From Chara braunii (lineage: Eukaryota > Streptophyta > Charophyceae > Charales > Characeae), in assembly GCA_003427395.1 (NCBI GenBank), contig BFEA01000044.1, positions 289,306-345,588 of the forward strand: a DNA stretch of 56,283 nt, written 5' to 3'. Shown here piece by piece: positions 19,745-30,704 of this stretch (the first letter of the stretch is position 1; each line of letters begins with the position of its first letter). The position numbers were made by a program, and so were the translations under genes. Under the pieces are notes generated by a model. That model saw only the letters and a list, made by a program, of their open reading frames with translations, made no database searches and was not told where the DNA came from.

Positions 19745-20240
19745 CACATTCGTGGGCCTGAATCTGATCCAGGTCTAAAGGTTAGATCGTGGGTCAGGTC
19801 GACGGTCATGTCCAGGAGACAACCTGAAGGTCAGGTCGGGGACACAAGCTAGGAGCAGGCCACGGAGACAGGCCCGGGGAAGGCTGGGCAGACATTCCCA
19901 GGCGCATAGCATGCAGGGGACACAACCCCATTGCCATGCACAGGCCCTGCATACAGGCTCAGGCCCACAATTTTTTGGCCCGAGCCTTTTCTTTTTCCCT
20001 CTGATACACATGCACATAGGGTCTGTACCTGTGTGAGGACGCAGATAGATGCAGGCAGAGAGGCAGGCAGGCAGGCAAACAGACACGCAGGCAGACACAG
20101 AGGCAGACAGGCAGATTGGCAGGCACACACGCAGGCAGTCACGCAGGCAAACATGCACGCAGACAGGCAAGCGGGCAAACAGGCACGCAAGCAGGCAGAC
20201 AGACACTTGGGTCTGGACCTGCGGAAAGGCCGAGTCTAGG

Positions 20241-20312
20241 TCTGGATCCTGGGTGTTGGAGGGATGAGGGTGTCCTTGGAGGGAGGCCCAGGGGCTGTTG
20301 GGAGGACTTCAC

Positions 20313-20349
<37 letters not shown>

Positions 20350-20471
20350 CTGTCTCTTATACACATCTAGATGTGTATAAGAGACAGGTCTCGATCTGGA
20401 TCCTGGGTGTTGGAGGGATGAGGGTGTCCTTGGAGGGAGGCCCAGGGGCTGTTGGGAGGACTTCACCTCTT

Positions 20472-20500
<29 letters not shown>
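20241..20500 (+). repeat. 107-bp direct duplication flanking an adapter (probable assembly artefact)
   Basis: TCTGGATCCTGGGTGTTGGA and the following 85 or so bases up to the CT microsatellite occur at 20241-20348 and again at 20395-20500, almost identical. The two copies are separated only by the 38-bp mate-pair adapter and seven bases. The most economical reading is one genomic locus assembled twice. Confidence 0.85.
20350..20387. other. Nextera mate-pair junction adapter (non-biological)
   Basis: CTGTCTCTTATACACATCT is followed directly by its inverse AGATGTGTATAAGAGACAG. These are the two 19-bp transposase mosaic ends that make up the 38-bp junction adapter of Nextera mate-pair libraries. 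Its conceptual translation (SYTHLDVYKRQ) is a well-known contaminant peptide. It is not part of the organism's genome. Confidence 0.98.

Positions 20501-20552
<52 letters not shown>
20498..20552 (+). repeat. (AT)n microsatellite
   Basis: About 27 AT units following a CT run. Confidence 0.97.
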
Positions 20553-20554
<2 letters not shown>

Positions 20555-20628
20555 GTTTTTTTTCTCTCTCCGAAGGTAGGCAGGCATGCAACAAACAGGA
20601 ACGCAGCCATGAAATGGAAGTCCCTTCC

Positions 20629-20750
<122 letters not shown>

Positions 20751-20862
20751 GTTTTATTTTTCCTGCTAAATGGTGGGTAAGGGTTAAACGAATATGCAAG
20801 TAGACGGGAGGAGGGGAAGGTTGGAGTATGGAACATAATACACGTTAGATTATCATATAATT

Positions 20863-22000
20863 TTGCTCCCGGTATATTCGTTGTTTTTTCATGGTGGTCT
20901 CCGCAGACGGACATACATCTGTTGTATTCAACGATTACCTCGCCGATGCTCTCATGGAAGTCATGAACAGTACGAATACATCGCGGCTTCGGAGATTTAT
21001 GACAAGGATGAGCATGAGCCTCGGTGTGGGTGTAAAGTGCCCTACGGTACTCGAGTTAAGGTTCCGAACGATTCCGCATTGGAGAGAACATGTGGTCGCT
21101 ACATGACAGACAATGAAGGCCTTTGGTGGACCCAGGACGAGTTGCTCGGGATGTTGAGGAAGAAGGAGGTGGAACTGGTTGCACTTAGGAGTGCATTTGA
21201 AAAAATCGAATTGAATGCACAATTAGTGGTTGAAAGTTTCCTTGAAAGGGAACGAAGTGAAAAGGTGAGAGATTTTTTTTTGTCCTGTACTATGGATGTG
21301 AGGAAGAATGACATCGACAACCAATTTAGGCATTTAATGCAATCTAGCATTAAAAATGGGTTGCTTGACCAAGTTGCTGAGCTTAGTGGTAGAATTGATC
21401 CACATGTGTGGCAAGAGTGTGAGTCTTTGCGTCTACGATGTGAAGCAACCGAGAGTGGGATCAAAAAATTGTTGTCTGCGGATGCCTTGCCATCTATTGA
21501 TCCTGCTTTTGCATCGGAGTTGTTTGAGCTTCCATTAGTTTGAAACTTTGGAAGAGCTTCCGAAAAGCTCTTTAATTGCTATGTTGCAATCATTACGAAC
21601 AGTTGGTTTAGAGCTTGCACATAGAAATGCATTATGGAGGTGCAAAATACAATGAGGTTTTCGGTTAGCGATAGTAAGTTGAGAGTCTTGGTTGTTACTC
21701 TCAGACAGTTGTACAAAGAGACGTGAGAAGAGTTAATGGACGTTGTGTTTAGGGAGCATTTCTCATATCGATGCGATCGGGGACTGACGAATGGTCTGAT
21801 GACGAATTATAAGCAACAATCGTATACCCTGAGGGTTTTATTAGCAAATGTCATTAGTGCTCATTCCCCAGTGTAGTTTATGAAGGAAATGGAGCATGTG
21901 AAAAAAGAATTGAATGCTCTTGCGAGCATAAATAAATAACATGAGACTATATTACATGAGGTGGTGCTTGCATTGGTTGAAGGCTTGAAGCTCTAATGCG
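20863..22000 (+). pseudogene. Coiled-coil protein with GRF-like zinc-finger start, broken; upstream of the Helitron
   Basis: The longest frame (20863-21543, 226 codons) has PRCGCKVPYGTRV and, further on, CGRYMTDNEGLWWTQDE, which resembles a degenerate GRF zinc finger (C.C near the start, W.DE at the end). A coiled coil follows (LLGMLRKKEVELVALRSAFE). After a stop and a frameshift, similar helical sequence continues (ETLEELPKSSLIAMLQSLRT, then KLRVLVVTLRQLYKE and FMKEMEHVKKELNALASINK) to about 22000, with several stops. Plant proteins pairing a GRF finger with a coiled coil are common, and GRF-type fingers occur in some DNA-processing proteins. The start codon is uncertain: a shorter overlapping frame begins at 20891. 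It may be an accessory ORF of the Helitron or an unrelated older gene. Confidence 0.5.
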
Positions 22001-22106
22001 TCCATGTCAACACTGTGGCAATACCTGCCCTGTGTTTTTTAACCGAAGGAGGTAAGGAAATATTGATGTTCGTACCAGTCAGATTAGTTGCAATCGAAAT
22101 ATCTCT

Positions 22107-22898
22107 ATGATCTTGCAAAGTGCACGCTCTGTTGAAATTGGTACGGATGTTGCAGTACATATAAAATTTGTTTCGATGGTTCAAAAAGTTTTCAAAGTCG
22201 ATAGTTTTCTCTTTCATTCGCCACGTGTACACGATGGTTTGTCATCGAGGTTCACAGAGCATGTCCGACAATTTCGCCAACAAAGATGTGTGGAGTCCGA
22301 CCTTCGTCCCCCCGTGACAAGTGTTCATGCACAACCATGCTCTTCTGTCACGACCCTACCAAATTCACCGAACGCAATGGTTAAAAAGTTTGTTGAATTT
22401 CATAATCATCGGAGAAGATTATTATTATTAAAATCGATTCGTTCAAAGCACAATAGAAGGTATTGTATGTTGCGTCTTCGACAACTGGGTGGCGCTAAAG
22501 TCGTGCGTCGTTTGGAACTCGGATCGTTGTCGTCGGTGTCTCGACGTGTGTTGCCTGACTATGATGCAAATACGATAATTGTTGAAAGTACTGTGGACGT
22601 TAGTGGTGGAACGAAATAAGTCGATACGATGAATACCATTAAACTAGGTTCTACATCACGTAGAATTTCAAACCGAAAGAAAAGCCAGGAGAGACGGACA
22701 AACTTTTATGTTAAACGTATGTGTGCATTGAGGGTTGCGATTAACAATCGTAGGAGGAAAGAAGATGTGCGTGCTCATAAATATTTTGGGGGGGGGTGTG
22801 AGGCGAAGTTTGCTCGCTATGAATGTTCCTCGAGAGATTCGAGCGATCGCCTCTGGGCAGTCGAGGAGTGCATCTTCTTCTTCGAAATAAACACATAG
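22107..22898 (+). pseudogene. Two short basic ORFs, probable Helitron leader region
   Basis: 22107-22619 (170 codons) and 22629-22898 (89 codons) share one frame. The first ends with a basic stretch (NHRRRLLLLKSIRSKHNRRY) and the second is strongly basic (ISNRKKSQERRTNFYVKRMC, INNRRRKEDVRAH). Short Arg-rich segments of this kind often precede the Rep domain in Helitron proteins. Neither has a domain I can name. Only a few codons separate them. Confidence 0.4.
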
Positions 22899-22983
22899 TC
22901 ATTGTTCTCGGTCGAGACAATTACAAAGTCTGTCATCGAGAGCGAGACAATAATATAATCCATCTGTTACAATTCAAAATTCA

Positions 22984-25083
22984 ATGAACAATCGTGAACA
23001 TAGTAAGACGGATAGTTGCGATGAGGAAATGAATGATTCTCATGATGCTCCGCCTGTTGATCTGAACGCACTCTCATCTGCACCCGTGACAACACCATAT
23101 GTGGCGGTTGAGAACACTGTGGCAATTCTTGGGAATGCTACCACAGTTGAGGCGTTCGGCATTGGGGGCCGACAATCGTGTAACTATTGTGGTGCTACAT
23201 TGTGGCATCACGAAAAAAAATGGACAAAGATATGTTGCAGAAAAGGTGCGAGACGTTATCCTCTGTGGGAGTGGCCTCGCAAAAGGTCTCCGGAGCATGA
23301 AATTCTTTCTATTTGGACGTCTCAAACTCTCGATGGCCGATTAGTTCGAAACAATGCGAAGATAATCAATAATAATTTATCCCTCGCATCCTCACGGTTG
23401 AAGCAATCAAGCGATGGTGTTCAAGGATTCCAGGGTCAACTTCGGGCTCAGGGTCCGATCTATCATCGTGTTGGTGCATTGGTTGTGGGGGAAGGGGAAC
23501 ATCCTGAGTTTGCGCAACTTTACTTGCACGATCCTCAATATTTGGATGATGCGATTGATCAAAGAGTAATTTTTTTTCGTTAACCTGCACATACGTCTAA
23601 TGCCAAACTGGAGCGAATGAAACGGATATTGAGAAGGTTTCACGAATTGCTACGATGTTGTAACAATTACATGAGGGACTTTATGACGATTGCTGACCTT
23701 CTGCTGAAATCGTTAAATGAGAGGAAGTTGGTCATGAATCCAGATGTCATGCCCGTGGAGGAACATGGAAGGCGTTATAACCGTCTCACGGGTCTGCAGG
23801 AGGTGTGCGTTCTCATGGTCGATGACCTTCTTCCTCGTGAGCTCGAGATTCGCTTGCGTGCTCCTCTTTCGAGTGAGCGGTAAACGGTTGTGGTTCAAGA
23901 ATATTCCCGGGCGCATGACTGCTTGAGGTTTGTTTTGCTTTTCCCGAGGGGAATTTATAGTCGGTATGTCCGGCGTGCATCAAAAGGTGGATGGCCGGCA
24001 GGACTCAGTATCAAGGAGTACGCGATGATGAAAGACCTTGCCTCCTTTATGCAGCACGTCCTTTGCACGAGTTTTGTTGCATGGCATACACTAAAGTTGA
24101 ATCCCTTCGCTTAAAATGGGTGAGATTTCATAAAAAAGATTTGCGGTCAGAGTATTTTACGAGATGATGTGGAACAAAATCAACGTGGTGACAGTGTTGG
24201 GACAAAAGTGGTTTTACCGTCAACATTCACTGAGGTTTCCTGATATATGAGTGAAAGATATGACGACCGCATAGCAATCATGAGGCGATTCGGAAAACCG
24301 GATATTTTCATCACTATGACGTGCAACACTAACTGGCCGGAGATCAAACAAGCTTTGTTGTCAGGTCAATGTCCTAACGACATGCTGGATCTTCTCGCGA
24401 GAATGTTCAAAGGTTATCTTGCACAACTCATCAATGAGATAAAAAACAAACGGATCTTTGGTAGGGTGAATGAAATCTTGTATGTTGTGGAGTTTCAAAA
24501 AATGGGTCCAAGACACACACATATATCTGTTATTTTGCATCAGGATGATAAACTTCGGTATGCAGATGATGTTGACAATGTGGTGTGTGTCGAGATTCCT
24601 CCGGAAGGGGAATTGAGAGAAAGGGTTGTCATGTTCATGTTGCACACGATTTAAGGTGCGGAGAAACGCGACGCTTCGTGTAGGGAGGATGGAGAATGCA
24701 CAAAAGGGTTCCCAAAAAATTTCATTTCGATAACAACATTCAAAGACGGACAAACGTACCCTTCGTATAGGCGAAGGAAACCAAGTGACGGTGGTTTTAC
24801 GATTGTTCAAAATTGTATCGTTTACGATAATCGTCATGTGGTCTCGTATAATCCTTACTTGCTAAGGAGGTTTTATTGTCACTTAAATATTGAATATTGT
24901 GCTAAGATCAAGACGTGCAAGTACGTGTATAATTACGTATACAAAGGGTGTGATCGTGCTATGGTTTGTGAGCAAGATAGTAATCCGCTCATCGATGAAA
25001 TCAAATCGTATCAAGATCTGAGTGTTGTAGGTGCGTGCGAGGCATGTTGGCGTCTATTTGAGTTTGACCTGGCGAAACAATGA
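22984..25083 (+). pseudogene. Helitron Rep (HUH nickase) region
   Basis: This part makes the nick that starts rolling-circle transposition. It stays in one frame for about 700 codons, broken by stops at 23581, 23881, 24112, 24121, 24238, 24652 and 25081. Domains in order: a zinc-finger-like start SCNYCGATLWHHE with later CC; the Helitron N-terminal domain (QLRAQGPIYHRVGALV, then EFAQLYLHDP); RYNRLTGLQEVCVLMVDD; the Rep core with RFGKPDIFITMTCNTNWPE, the HUH-type PRHTHISV, and CKYVYNYVYKGCDRA, where the catalytic Tyr would lie; then EACWRLFEFDL. The two His of the HUH motif read H-T-H, as in many Helitrons. Premature stops make it inactive. Confidence 0.88.
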
Positions 25084-27265
25084 CCCGCCATCGAAAGATT
25101 GCCCGTGCATATAAAAAACATGCAAAAAGTGCAATTTGAACCTGACACTGAGCATGATGTTGTTTCACATGGCCCCCCGAAAACGAAATTCACGGAGTGG
25201 ATGAAACAAAATTCTTTTAATGGACATGTTCCTAAATAGGAGCTTCCTCTATATGTAGAGATCGTTAATACTCATTTATGGCACAACAAACATAAGAAGT
25301 GAAACCGAAGAAAGCGTTGATCTTCACGGTGGTCCCTTCGAAAAGATTTATCGGTTGCATCATGTGAGGCTCACAGAAGGGGAACGATTCTATCTGCGTG
25401 TGTTTCTAAACCATGAACATTCTCATGAGGTGCACTCTTTTGCCGAAATTCGTACGGTGCACGAAGTCGAATACGATAATTATCTGATCCGTGTGCCTTC
25501 GATTGGGCCTTTTGCAAACCAACGATACATACGATCAATGCATAGAGACAACCGCAAGGTATTATATGCCTAAAGAAGTTCGTAAAGTATTTGTTGTAAT
25601 TCTCCCCTTTGGTCCAATGAACGATCCGGTTCGTTTCTTTGAACGACATTGGGATAAGATGTGTGACGATTTTCAATATCGCGCAGACAATGAAATGGTT
25701 CCCCTCAAAATTTACAATCGTTAGTTTTATTTCATCGTGATCGTATTTTGCAAGAGTCTGGAAAAAACAGCCGTCATTTCTGCCTTTATTATCCGACCTG
25801 ACGAGAGAACAATTACTAAGAACATAACGAGACATTACGAGAACAGAACGGTGTAAACGATGACTTGTTGTATGATCTGATTCAAATGCAACGTAGATAT
25901 GACTCTAATTTTCGACGTCTTCGACCACGCCAGCGAGTGTTGGTGGAAAAAGTTGTTCGGGCTATGCAAAAGAAAAAACCGTTGCGTGTGTTTGTCGATG
26001 CACCGACTTGAACAGGAAAAACGTTTTGCATTGAAACGATTTGGCGGACATCAGGTGTCATTCTGCCGTTCGATGTCATTGGACTGGCTGTGGCATCGAA
26101 TGACATAGCAGCGATACTTTTGACAGGGGTCGAACGTTTCACTCACGATTTCGGGCACCTTTAAAAACTAATAACACGCGTCCTTTCTCAATTCCGAAAC
26201 AAAGTGATTTTGTGGAGTTTATCCGTCGTGCCGACTTGATTGTTTGGGACGAGGCTCTGATGAGTAACAAGTTTCACTTGGAAGCTTTTGATATTAAGCT
26301 TCGGGACCTCTGTACCAATGATGAGCCATTTGGTGGGAAAGTTTTACTTCTTGCTATGATTTTAGAGAGGTTTTGCCCGTTGTGAAACACAGATCGTGAA
26401 ACAAATTGATGCGTTCATCAAAATGTCTTCTTTGTGGAAACTTTTTGACGTTCATCAACTGACCGAAAACATGTGAATCTTAAGCTTAGGCGATTATGAA
26501 ATGACATGAATGTATGCTCACTTTTTCATGCGTGTTGGGAATGGTAATCATCCCCGTGTTGTTCCTAATGAACCTGCTGCAATAAGGTTGTCACATGAGA
26601 TTTGTAGGGATAAACCAATTGATAAGTTGATTTCATGGACATTTGACGATATGTCCAACCACGTGGGGGATGCTGAGTATTTATCGCCTCGGTTAATTCT
26701 ATGCTCTACTAATGACGATATCGGTTCTGTTAACAACCGTGTTCTTGATAATTTCCTTGGACAAGTACATGAGTTTTTCAACGTTGATTATCCCGATTTG
26801 GATAATACCGGACTCGGTATTGAGCGAGAGTTTTTAAGCTCTCTCAATGAATCAGACCTTTCACCTCACAAGCTGTGAAGCTGCGCTTGAAAATTGGTGC
26901 GTCCGTGATGCTTTTGCGAAATTTATCGCCGAAGCAAGGACTTTGCAATGATACAAGGCTGATTCTAAAAAAAAATGTTAATTGCATTGATCCTCAAGAT
27001 TGATTTGACAATCGATGGTGAAACCACCGGGTTCAAATGGTGTAGGATGCAATTTTTTGTTTGTCTTGCTTTTGCTGTAACGATTAATAAGTCGCAAGGA
27101 CAAACCGTATCGCGTGCGGGGGTTTGGTTGCGTAAGCCGAATTTTTTGGATGACCAACTGTATGTTGCTTTGTCGTGTGTTGGCCATCCCAACAACATCC
27201 ATGTTGCATTGCCCAATAAGAATTTTTTGACAAAGAATATTATATATCATGAACTTTTGGGATGA
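25084..27265 (+). pseudogene. Helitron Pif1-type helicase region
   Basis: This is the 5'-3' helicase half of the RepHel protein. It begins in the Rep frame (LPVHIKNMQKVQFEP, KTKFTEWMKQNSFN), shifts near 25320 (GERFYLRVFLNHEHSHEV, 25355-25573), and shifts again (KEVRKVFVVILPFGP, KMCDDFQYR). Then come RPRQRVLVEKVVRAM and the Walker A motif VDAPT-stop-TGKTF near 26007, where a TGA sits inside the motif. ASNDIAAILLTGVERFTHDF and the Walker B motif LIVWDEA (about 26236-26256) follow, with EPFGGKVLLLA. The C-terminal part has RLILCSTNDDIGSVNNRVLD (26510-26878 frame), LKIGASVMLLRNLSPKQGLC and FAVTINKSQGQTV with LYVALSC. At least four frame changes are needed. All helicase landmarks are in the right order. 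Confidence 0.87.
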
Positions 27266-27344
27266 GTTGTTCAATTTATTTTTTTTCGAGCCTTGGCGTT
27301 TCGATTAATTTTGTCATTTTTTTTTCTTCGCAGGCGATTATCGA
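27266..27344 (+). promoter_or_regulatory. Possible 3' splice site before the downstream ORF
   Basis: A pyrimidine-rich tract (TTTTGTCATTTTTTTTTCTT) is followed by CGCAG and then open coding-like sequence. This has the form of a eukaryotic splice acceptor. A matching donor was not identified, so it is only a candidate. Confidence 0.35.
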
Positions 27345-28960
27345 ATGGACCATAAATATGACACTCGTGCTAAGAGGAAAGCAATGAGAATCAACAATAC
27401 CACTCGAGATGATCCGAATGTTACGTCAAAAGCTGGAGCCGAACATTCAGAGAGATCAAAGAAAAGTGGAAATGATGGGCGATCGGTCAATCTTGGAAGT
27501 AAGCATGCTCAGGACAATCATGTTGTTTTTGGTGAAGTTGAACGTGCATGTTCGTCAGGGAATACCCTTGATGATGCTGAAAACATGGTTGTGGAGGGGG
27601 GTGGTGACGAATGTCGTGCTAATGAGGATGATTCGCGTGAAGGTCTGTCGGGTAGACCTAATATCTTTACATTTTCCGATGACGAGGATGATAACGTTAC
27701 GATAGATTCGAAAGAAAACTGTGTTGAATCCACATTCAAAAAAAGAAAGAGACGTGGTGCGAAAACTAATATTTTGGGTTCCCCGAAGTGCTTGAGCCTA
27801 CCTTGGCTGATAATCAGGCGGGACGACAACCTATTATCGTTGAAACAAGAACTCAAAGTATGAGAGCGCTGAATCTGTTTCACGACGATGCACTTGCATC
27901 TCTTTCGTTTTGTGCACAGCTCGTTGGACGTGCACGTGTTCGTTATTCGTGTTCGCAATCTCAACGCAGTGGATATGAAAAAGATGTTTTCGCCATATCG
28001 CAACCATAAAATCCTTCGGGGGTTGTTGTGGTGCCCGATGATAACGATGCACACAGAGTCCGCACTCTGAATCCGGGCGCTTACCTTGCTAGATGGTTTG
28101 ACGATGTGAAGAAGGTTGACATGCAAAATGTATTGACTGAGGAACTTTTGAAATATTTGTCAAAAGTGCCACAGTCGTAAAAGATGGACGAATATGAGAA
28201 AACTTCATCGACTGGAAAAAAAACAAACTCACTGGTATGTGGTTGGAACGACGATCCCCTCTTCCTTCAGACCCGTTGAATGTTTCGGATTTGGGGGCTT
28301 CTTCTATGTTGCAATCGTTTTTAAATGATGAGTTCATTGCTCTCTCTAATCAGGAGATTACCAGAATGACAATTCATTTGCCACATTGTTTAATCGAAGG
28401 GACAATTCCTCAGTCCTTTCACAGATATGCACAGATACAAAACCTTCTCAAAAGGATTCCTCCCGTGGTTGCTTCTTCCGCTCCTCATTCTGCTCCGGTC
28501 CGTAGACTCCCCCTTCAGGCAGCATTACCTTCAAATTTTCAACGTCTTGCGGATATTGCTCCACCGTCCAACATGTCAACGTCGATTGTCACTACCTCTG
28601 TTGTTATTTCTACTTTGCCAGACGTTACGGCTACTCCGTCTCCTGTCAGTTGTGTTGTGTTCGTTGTTACACCATCAATAGAACATATGCATGTCCATGT
28701 AGGACCCTTGTGAGAACCGAGTTCTTCCCATTTTAACATTACCATATACGACTCTCTTGAATCTTTTGGTCCCCAAAAGACACTTGCACACATGTCTCAT
28801 CTTGACAGGTCTCACAGGATTCACGATATTGTGAAAGCAGCACAGGAATTGAAGACGATCATGAACACTTGGAGGTGCGTGGATGATGTAATTCATCTCG
28901 ATTACAATCGGCAAGGACAGGGTCGATTCAGAACTTGGAAAAACCCAGACAGCGCAGATT
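27345..28960 (+). pseudogene. Unknown acidic/basic protein downstream of the Helitron, broken
   Basis: The first frame (27345-27863, 172 codons) is charged: MDHKYDTRAKRKAMRINNTT at the start, acidic DDEDDNVTIDSKENC, then STFKKRKRRGAKTN, which looks like a nuclear localisation signal. After a frame change, RTQSMRALNLFHDDALASLS and AYLARWFDDVKKVDMQNVLT are protein-like. 28237-28713 gives MLQSFLNDEFIALSNQEITR followed by a Ser/Pro/Thr-rich part. Stops and shifts break it throughout. Base composition matches the Helitron block and differs from the microsatellite DNA on the left. I recognise no family; an accessory Helitron protein or a captured host fragment are the main options. Confidence 0.4.
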
Positions 28961-29585
28961 CATTCTAGTTTTGTACATTTGGTGAGTAGTGCAGCCAAGC
29001 CCTGAGAATCACGTGCAGAGACCAACACGGCCTAGCTACGTGAGCAACCCATAACTGCTGAAACACAGACCTGAATTCGGATCTTGAGTATATATTCGGC
29101 CAGCTCGTGCTCTACTTCATATTCACTACCTGCCTTGATTTTGGTGGGGGGTTCTGCGCTACATGGCTGCGAGGACCCTTCAGATAGCCTGCATGGGCCG
29201 TCTGAGCCGTGTTAGGGGGATTCCCCCACCCCCCACCCCCCCGAAAAAAAAAGGACCCTTCACATATGGCGGGGGTTGACGCGGTAGGGGGGGTGGGCCT
29301 CCCGGGAGGCTTTTTTTTGCACTTTCGGGGTTCGTTGAACGAGGCCTACCACCCCGTAGTCCGCGACGCGCTCACGCGCCCCCAGGGTCGCGTTCAATTT
29401 TTTTGCGCCACGTGGCACGCAGCGCATTTGAACGCGATTGAACGCGGCCCCAGGGAGTATGAATGCGCGCGTTTGAACGCGAACGCGCGTTTAGCGCGTT
29501 CAACCGGTTGCACAGGACGAGGGCCTACAGGCGACTATCACCAAGGTGCACAACAGGGTTGGGCGGAGGTGCAGTGTATACGGCC
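28961..29585. other. Unassigned sequence with a GAACGCG motif cluster
   Basis: 28961-29200 has no recognisable feature. 29210-29310 has G and C runs. 29380-29510 holds repeated, inverted GCGTTCAA/TTGAACGCG words, for example CATTTGAACGCGATTGAACG and CGCGTTCAACC. The sequence then enters the assembly gap. Confidence 0.5.
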
Positions 29586-30327
29586 NNNNNNNNNNNNNNN
29601 NNNNNNNNNNNNNNNNNNNNNNNNNNNNNNNNNNNNNNNNNNNNNNNNNNNNNNNNNNNNNNNNNNNNNNNNNNNNNNNNNNNNNNNNNNNNNNNNNNNN
29701 NNNNNNNNNNNNNNNNNNNNNNNNNNNNNNNNNNNNNNNNNNNNNNNNNNNNNNNNNNNNNNNNNNNNNNNNNNNNNNNNNNNNNNNNNNNNNNNNNNNN
29801 NNNNNNNNNNNNNNNNNNNNNNNNNNNNNNNNNNNNNNNNNNNNNNNNNNNNNNNNNNNNNNNNNNNNNNNNNNNNNNNNNNNNNNNNNNNNNNNNNNNN
29901 NNNNNNNNNNNNNNNNNNNNNNNNNNNNNNNNNNNNNNNNNNNNNNNNNNNNNNNNNNNNNNNNNNNNNNNNNNNNNNNNNNNNNNNNNNNNNNNNNNNN
30001 NNNNNNNNNNNNNNNNNNNNNNNNNNNNNNNNNNNNNNNNNNNNNNNNNNNNNNNNNNNNNNNNNNNNNNNNNNNNNNNNNNNNNNNNNNNNNNNNNNNN
30101 NNNNNNNNNNNNNNNNNNNNNNNNNNNNNNNNNNNNNNNNNNNNNNNNNNNNNNNNNNNNNNNNNNNNNNNNNNNNNNNNNNNNNNNNNNNNNNNNNNNN
30201 NNNNNNNNNNNNNNNNNNNNNNNNNNNNNNNNNNNNNNNNNNNNNNNNNNNNNNNNNNNNNNNNNNNNNNNNNNNNNNNNNNNNNNNNNNNNNNNNNNNN
30301 NNNNNNNNNNNNNNNNNNNNNNNNNNN
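29586..30327. other. Assembly gap (742 N)
   Basis: Unknown bases. ORFs reported across it are meaningless. G-rich and C-rich sequence and a CA microsatellite adjoin it, which probably explains the failure to close. Confidence 0.99.
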
Positions 30328-30358
30328 TGAGGGGGGGGGTCGCCTCCCCCCCCCTATT

Positions 30359-30417
<59 letters not shown>
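30359..30417 (+). repeat. (CA)n microsatellite at the gap edge
   Basis: About 28 CA units after a G run and a C run. Confidence 0.97.
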
Positions 30418-30419
<2 letters not shown>

Positions 30420-30616
30420 CGGTGCAACTGCCAGTCTTTTTTTGCTACGAGTTTTTTTTTTTTTCTGGTCTTTTCTTGTTTTTTATTTTTTTTTAATCCT
30501 TTCAAACGTCAAAAGATAAAAATAAAAACATGGGGTTGTAAATCTTTTCAAGATCTACAACACCATTTTTTTATTTATTTCTTTTGTTTTTTTTTTTGCC
30601 CCTAAATCACTGTGGT

Positions 30617-30704
30617 ACGGTCGTCGTTCGTACCCCCGTACGCCCGTCCGTCCGTACGGACGGACGGGCCGTACTGAGACCCCCCGTACGACGTACGGGG
30701 GACG
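30617..30704. repeat. GTACG palindrome cluster
   Basis: GCCCGTCCGTCCGT followed by its inverse ACGGACGGACGGGC makes a perfect 28-bp palindrome at 30640-30667. CCCCGTACG-A-CGTACGGGG lies at about 30683-30701. More CGTACG words surround both. Very GC-rich compared with neighbouring DNA. Confidence 0.85.

Larger units (their letters stand above)
18060..20215. repeat. Tetranucleotide-rich tract (CAGG/CAGA and CTGT/CTGC) with inverted blocks and a large duplication
   Basis: Long stretches follow a four-base period of CAGG, CAGA, CACG and TAGG. Inverted CTGT/TTGT/CTGC stretches face them at 18200-18250, 19110-19190 and 19640-19745, so several blocks could fold back on themselves. A larger unit is present twice: roughly 18720-19190 and 19260-19745, each with the order CAGG array, CCTGTAATGATG, T run, GGCCTGCGTC, repeated CCGTTGACCTGGGTCTGG, CAGATGTTGA, CAGA array and CTGT array. 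Cys-rich ORFs in all frames are by-products of the repeat. Confidence 0.85.

Noticed and set aside
18060-20215. Many Cys-rich ORFs on both strands
   Set aside because: They are translations of the tetranucleotide repeat and appear in every frame.
20298-20579. ORF containing SYTHLDVYKRQ
   Set aside because: It is the translation of the sequencing adapter.
28960-28972. CTAGT as a Helitron 3' end
   Set aside because: It has the CTRR form, but I see no GC-rich hairpin just upstream, and the four-base word is too common.
29209-30605. ORFs of 300-380 codons
   Set aside because: Most of their length is N from the assembly gap.
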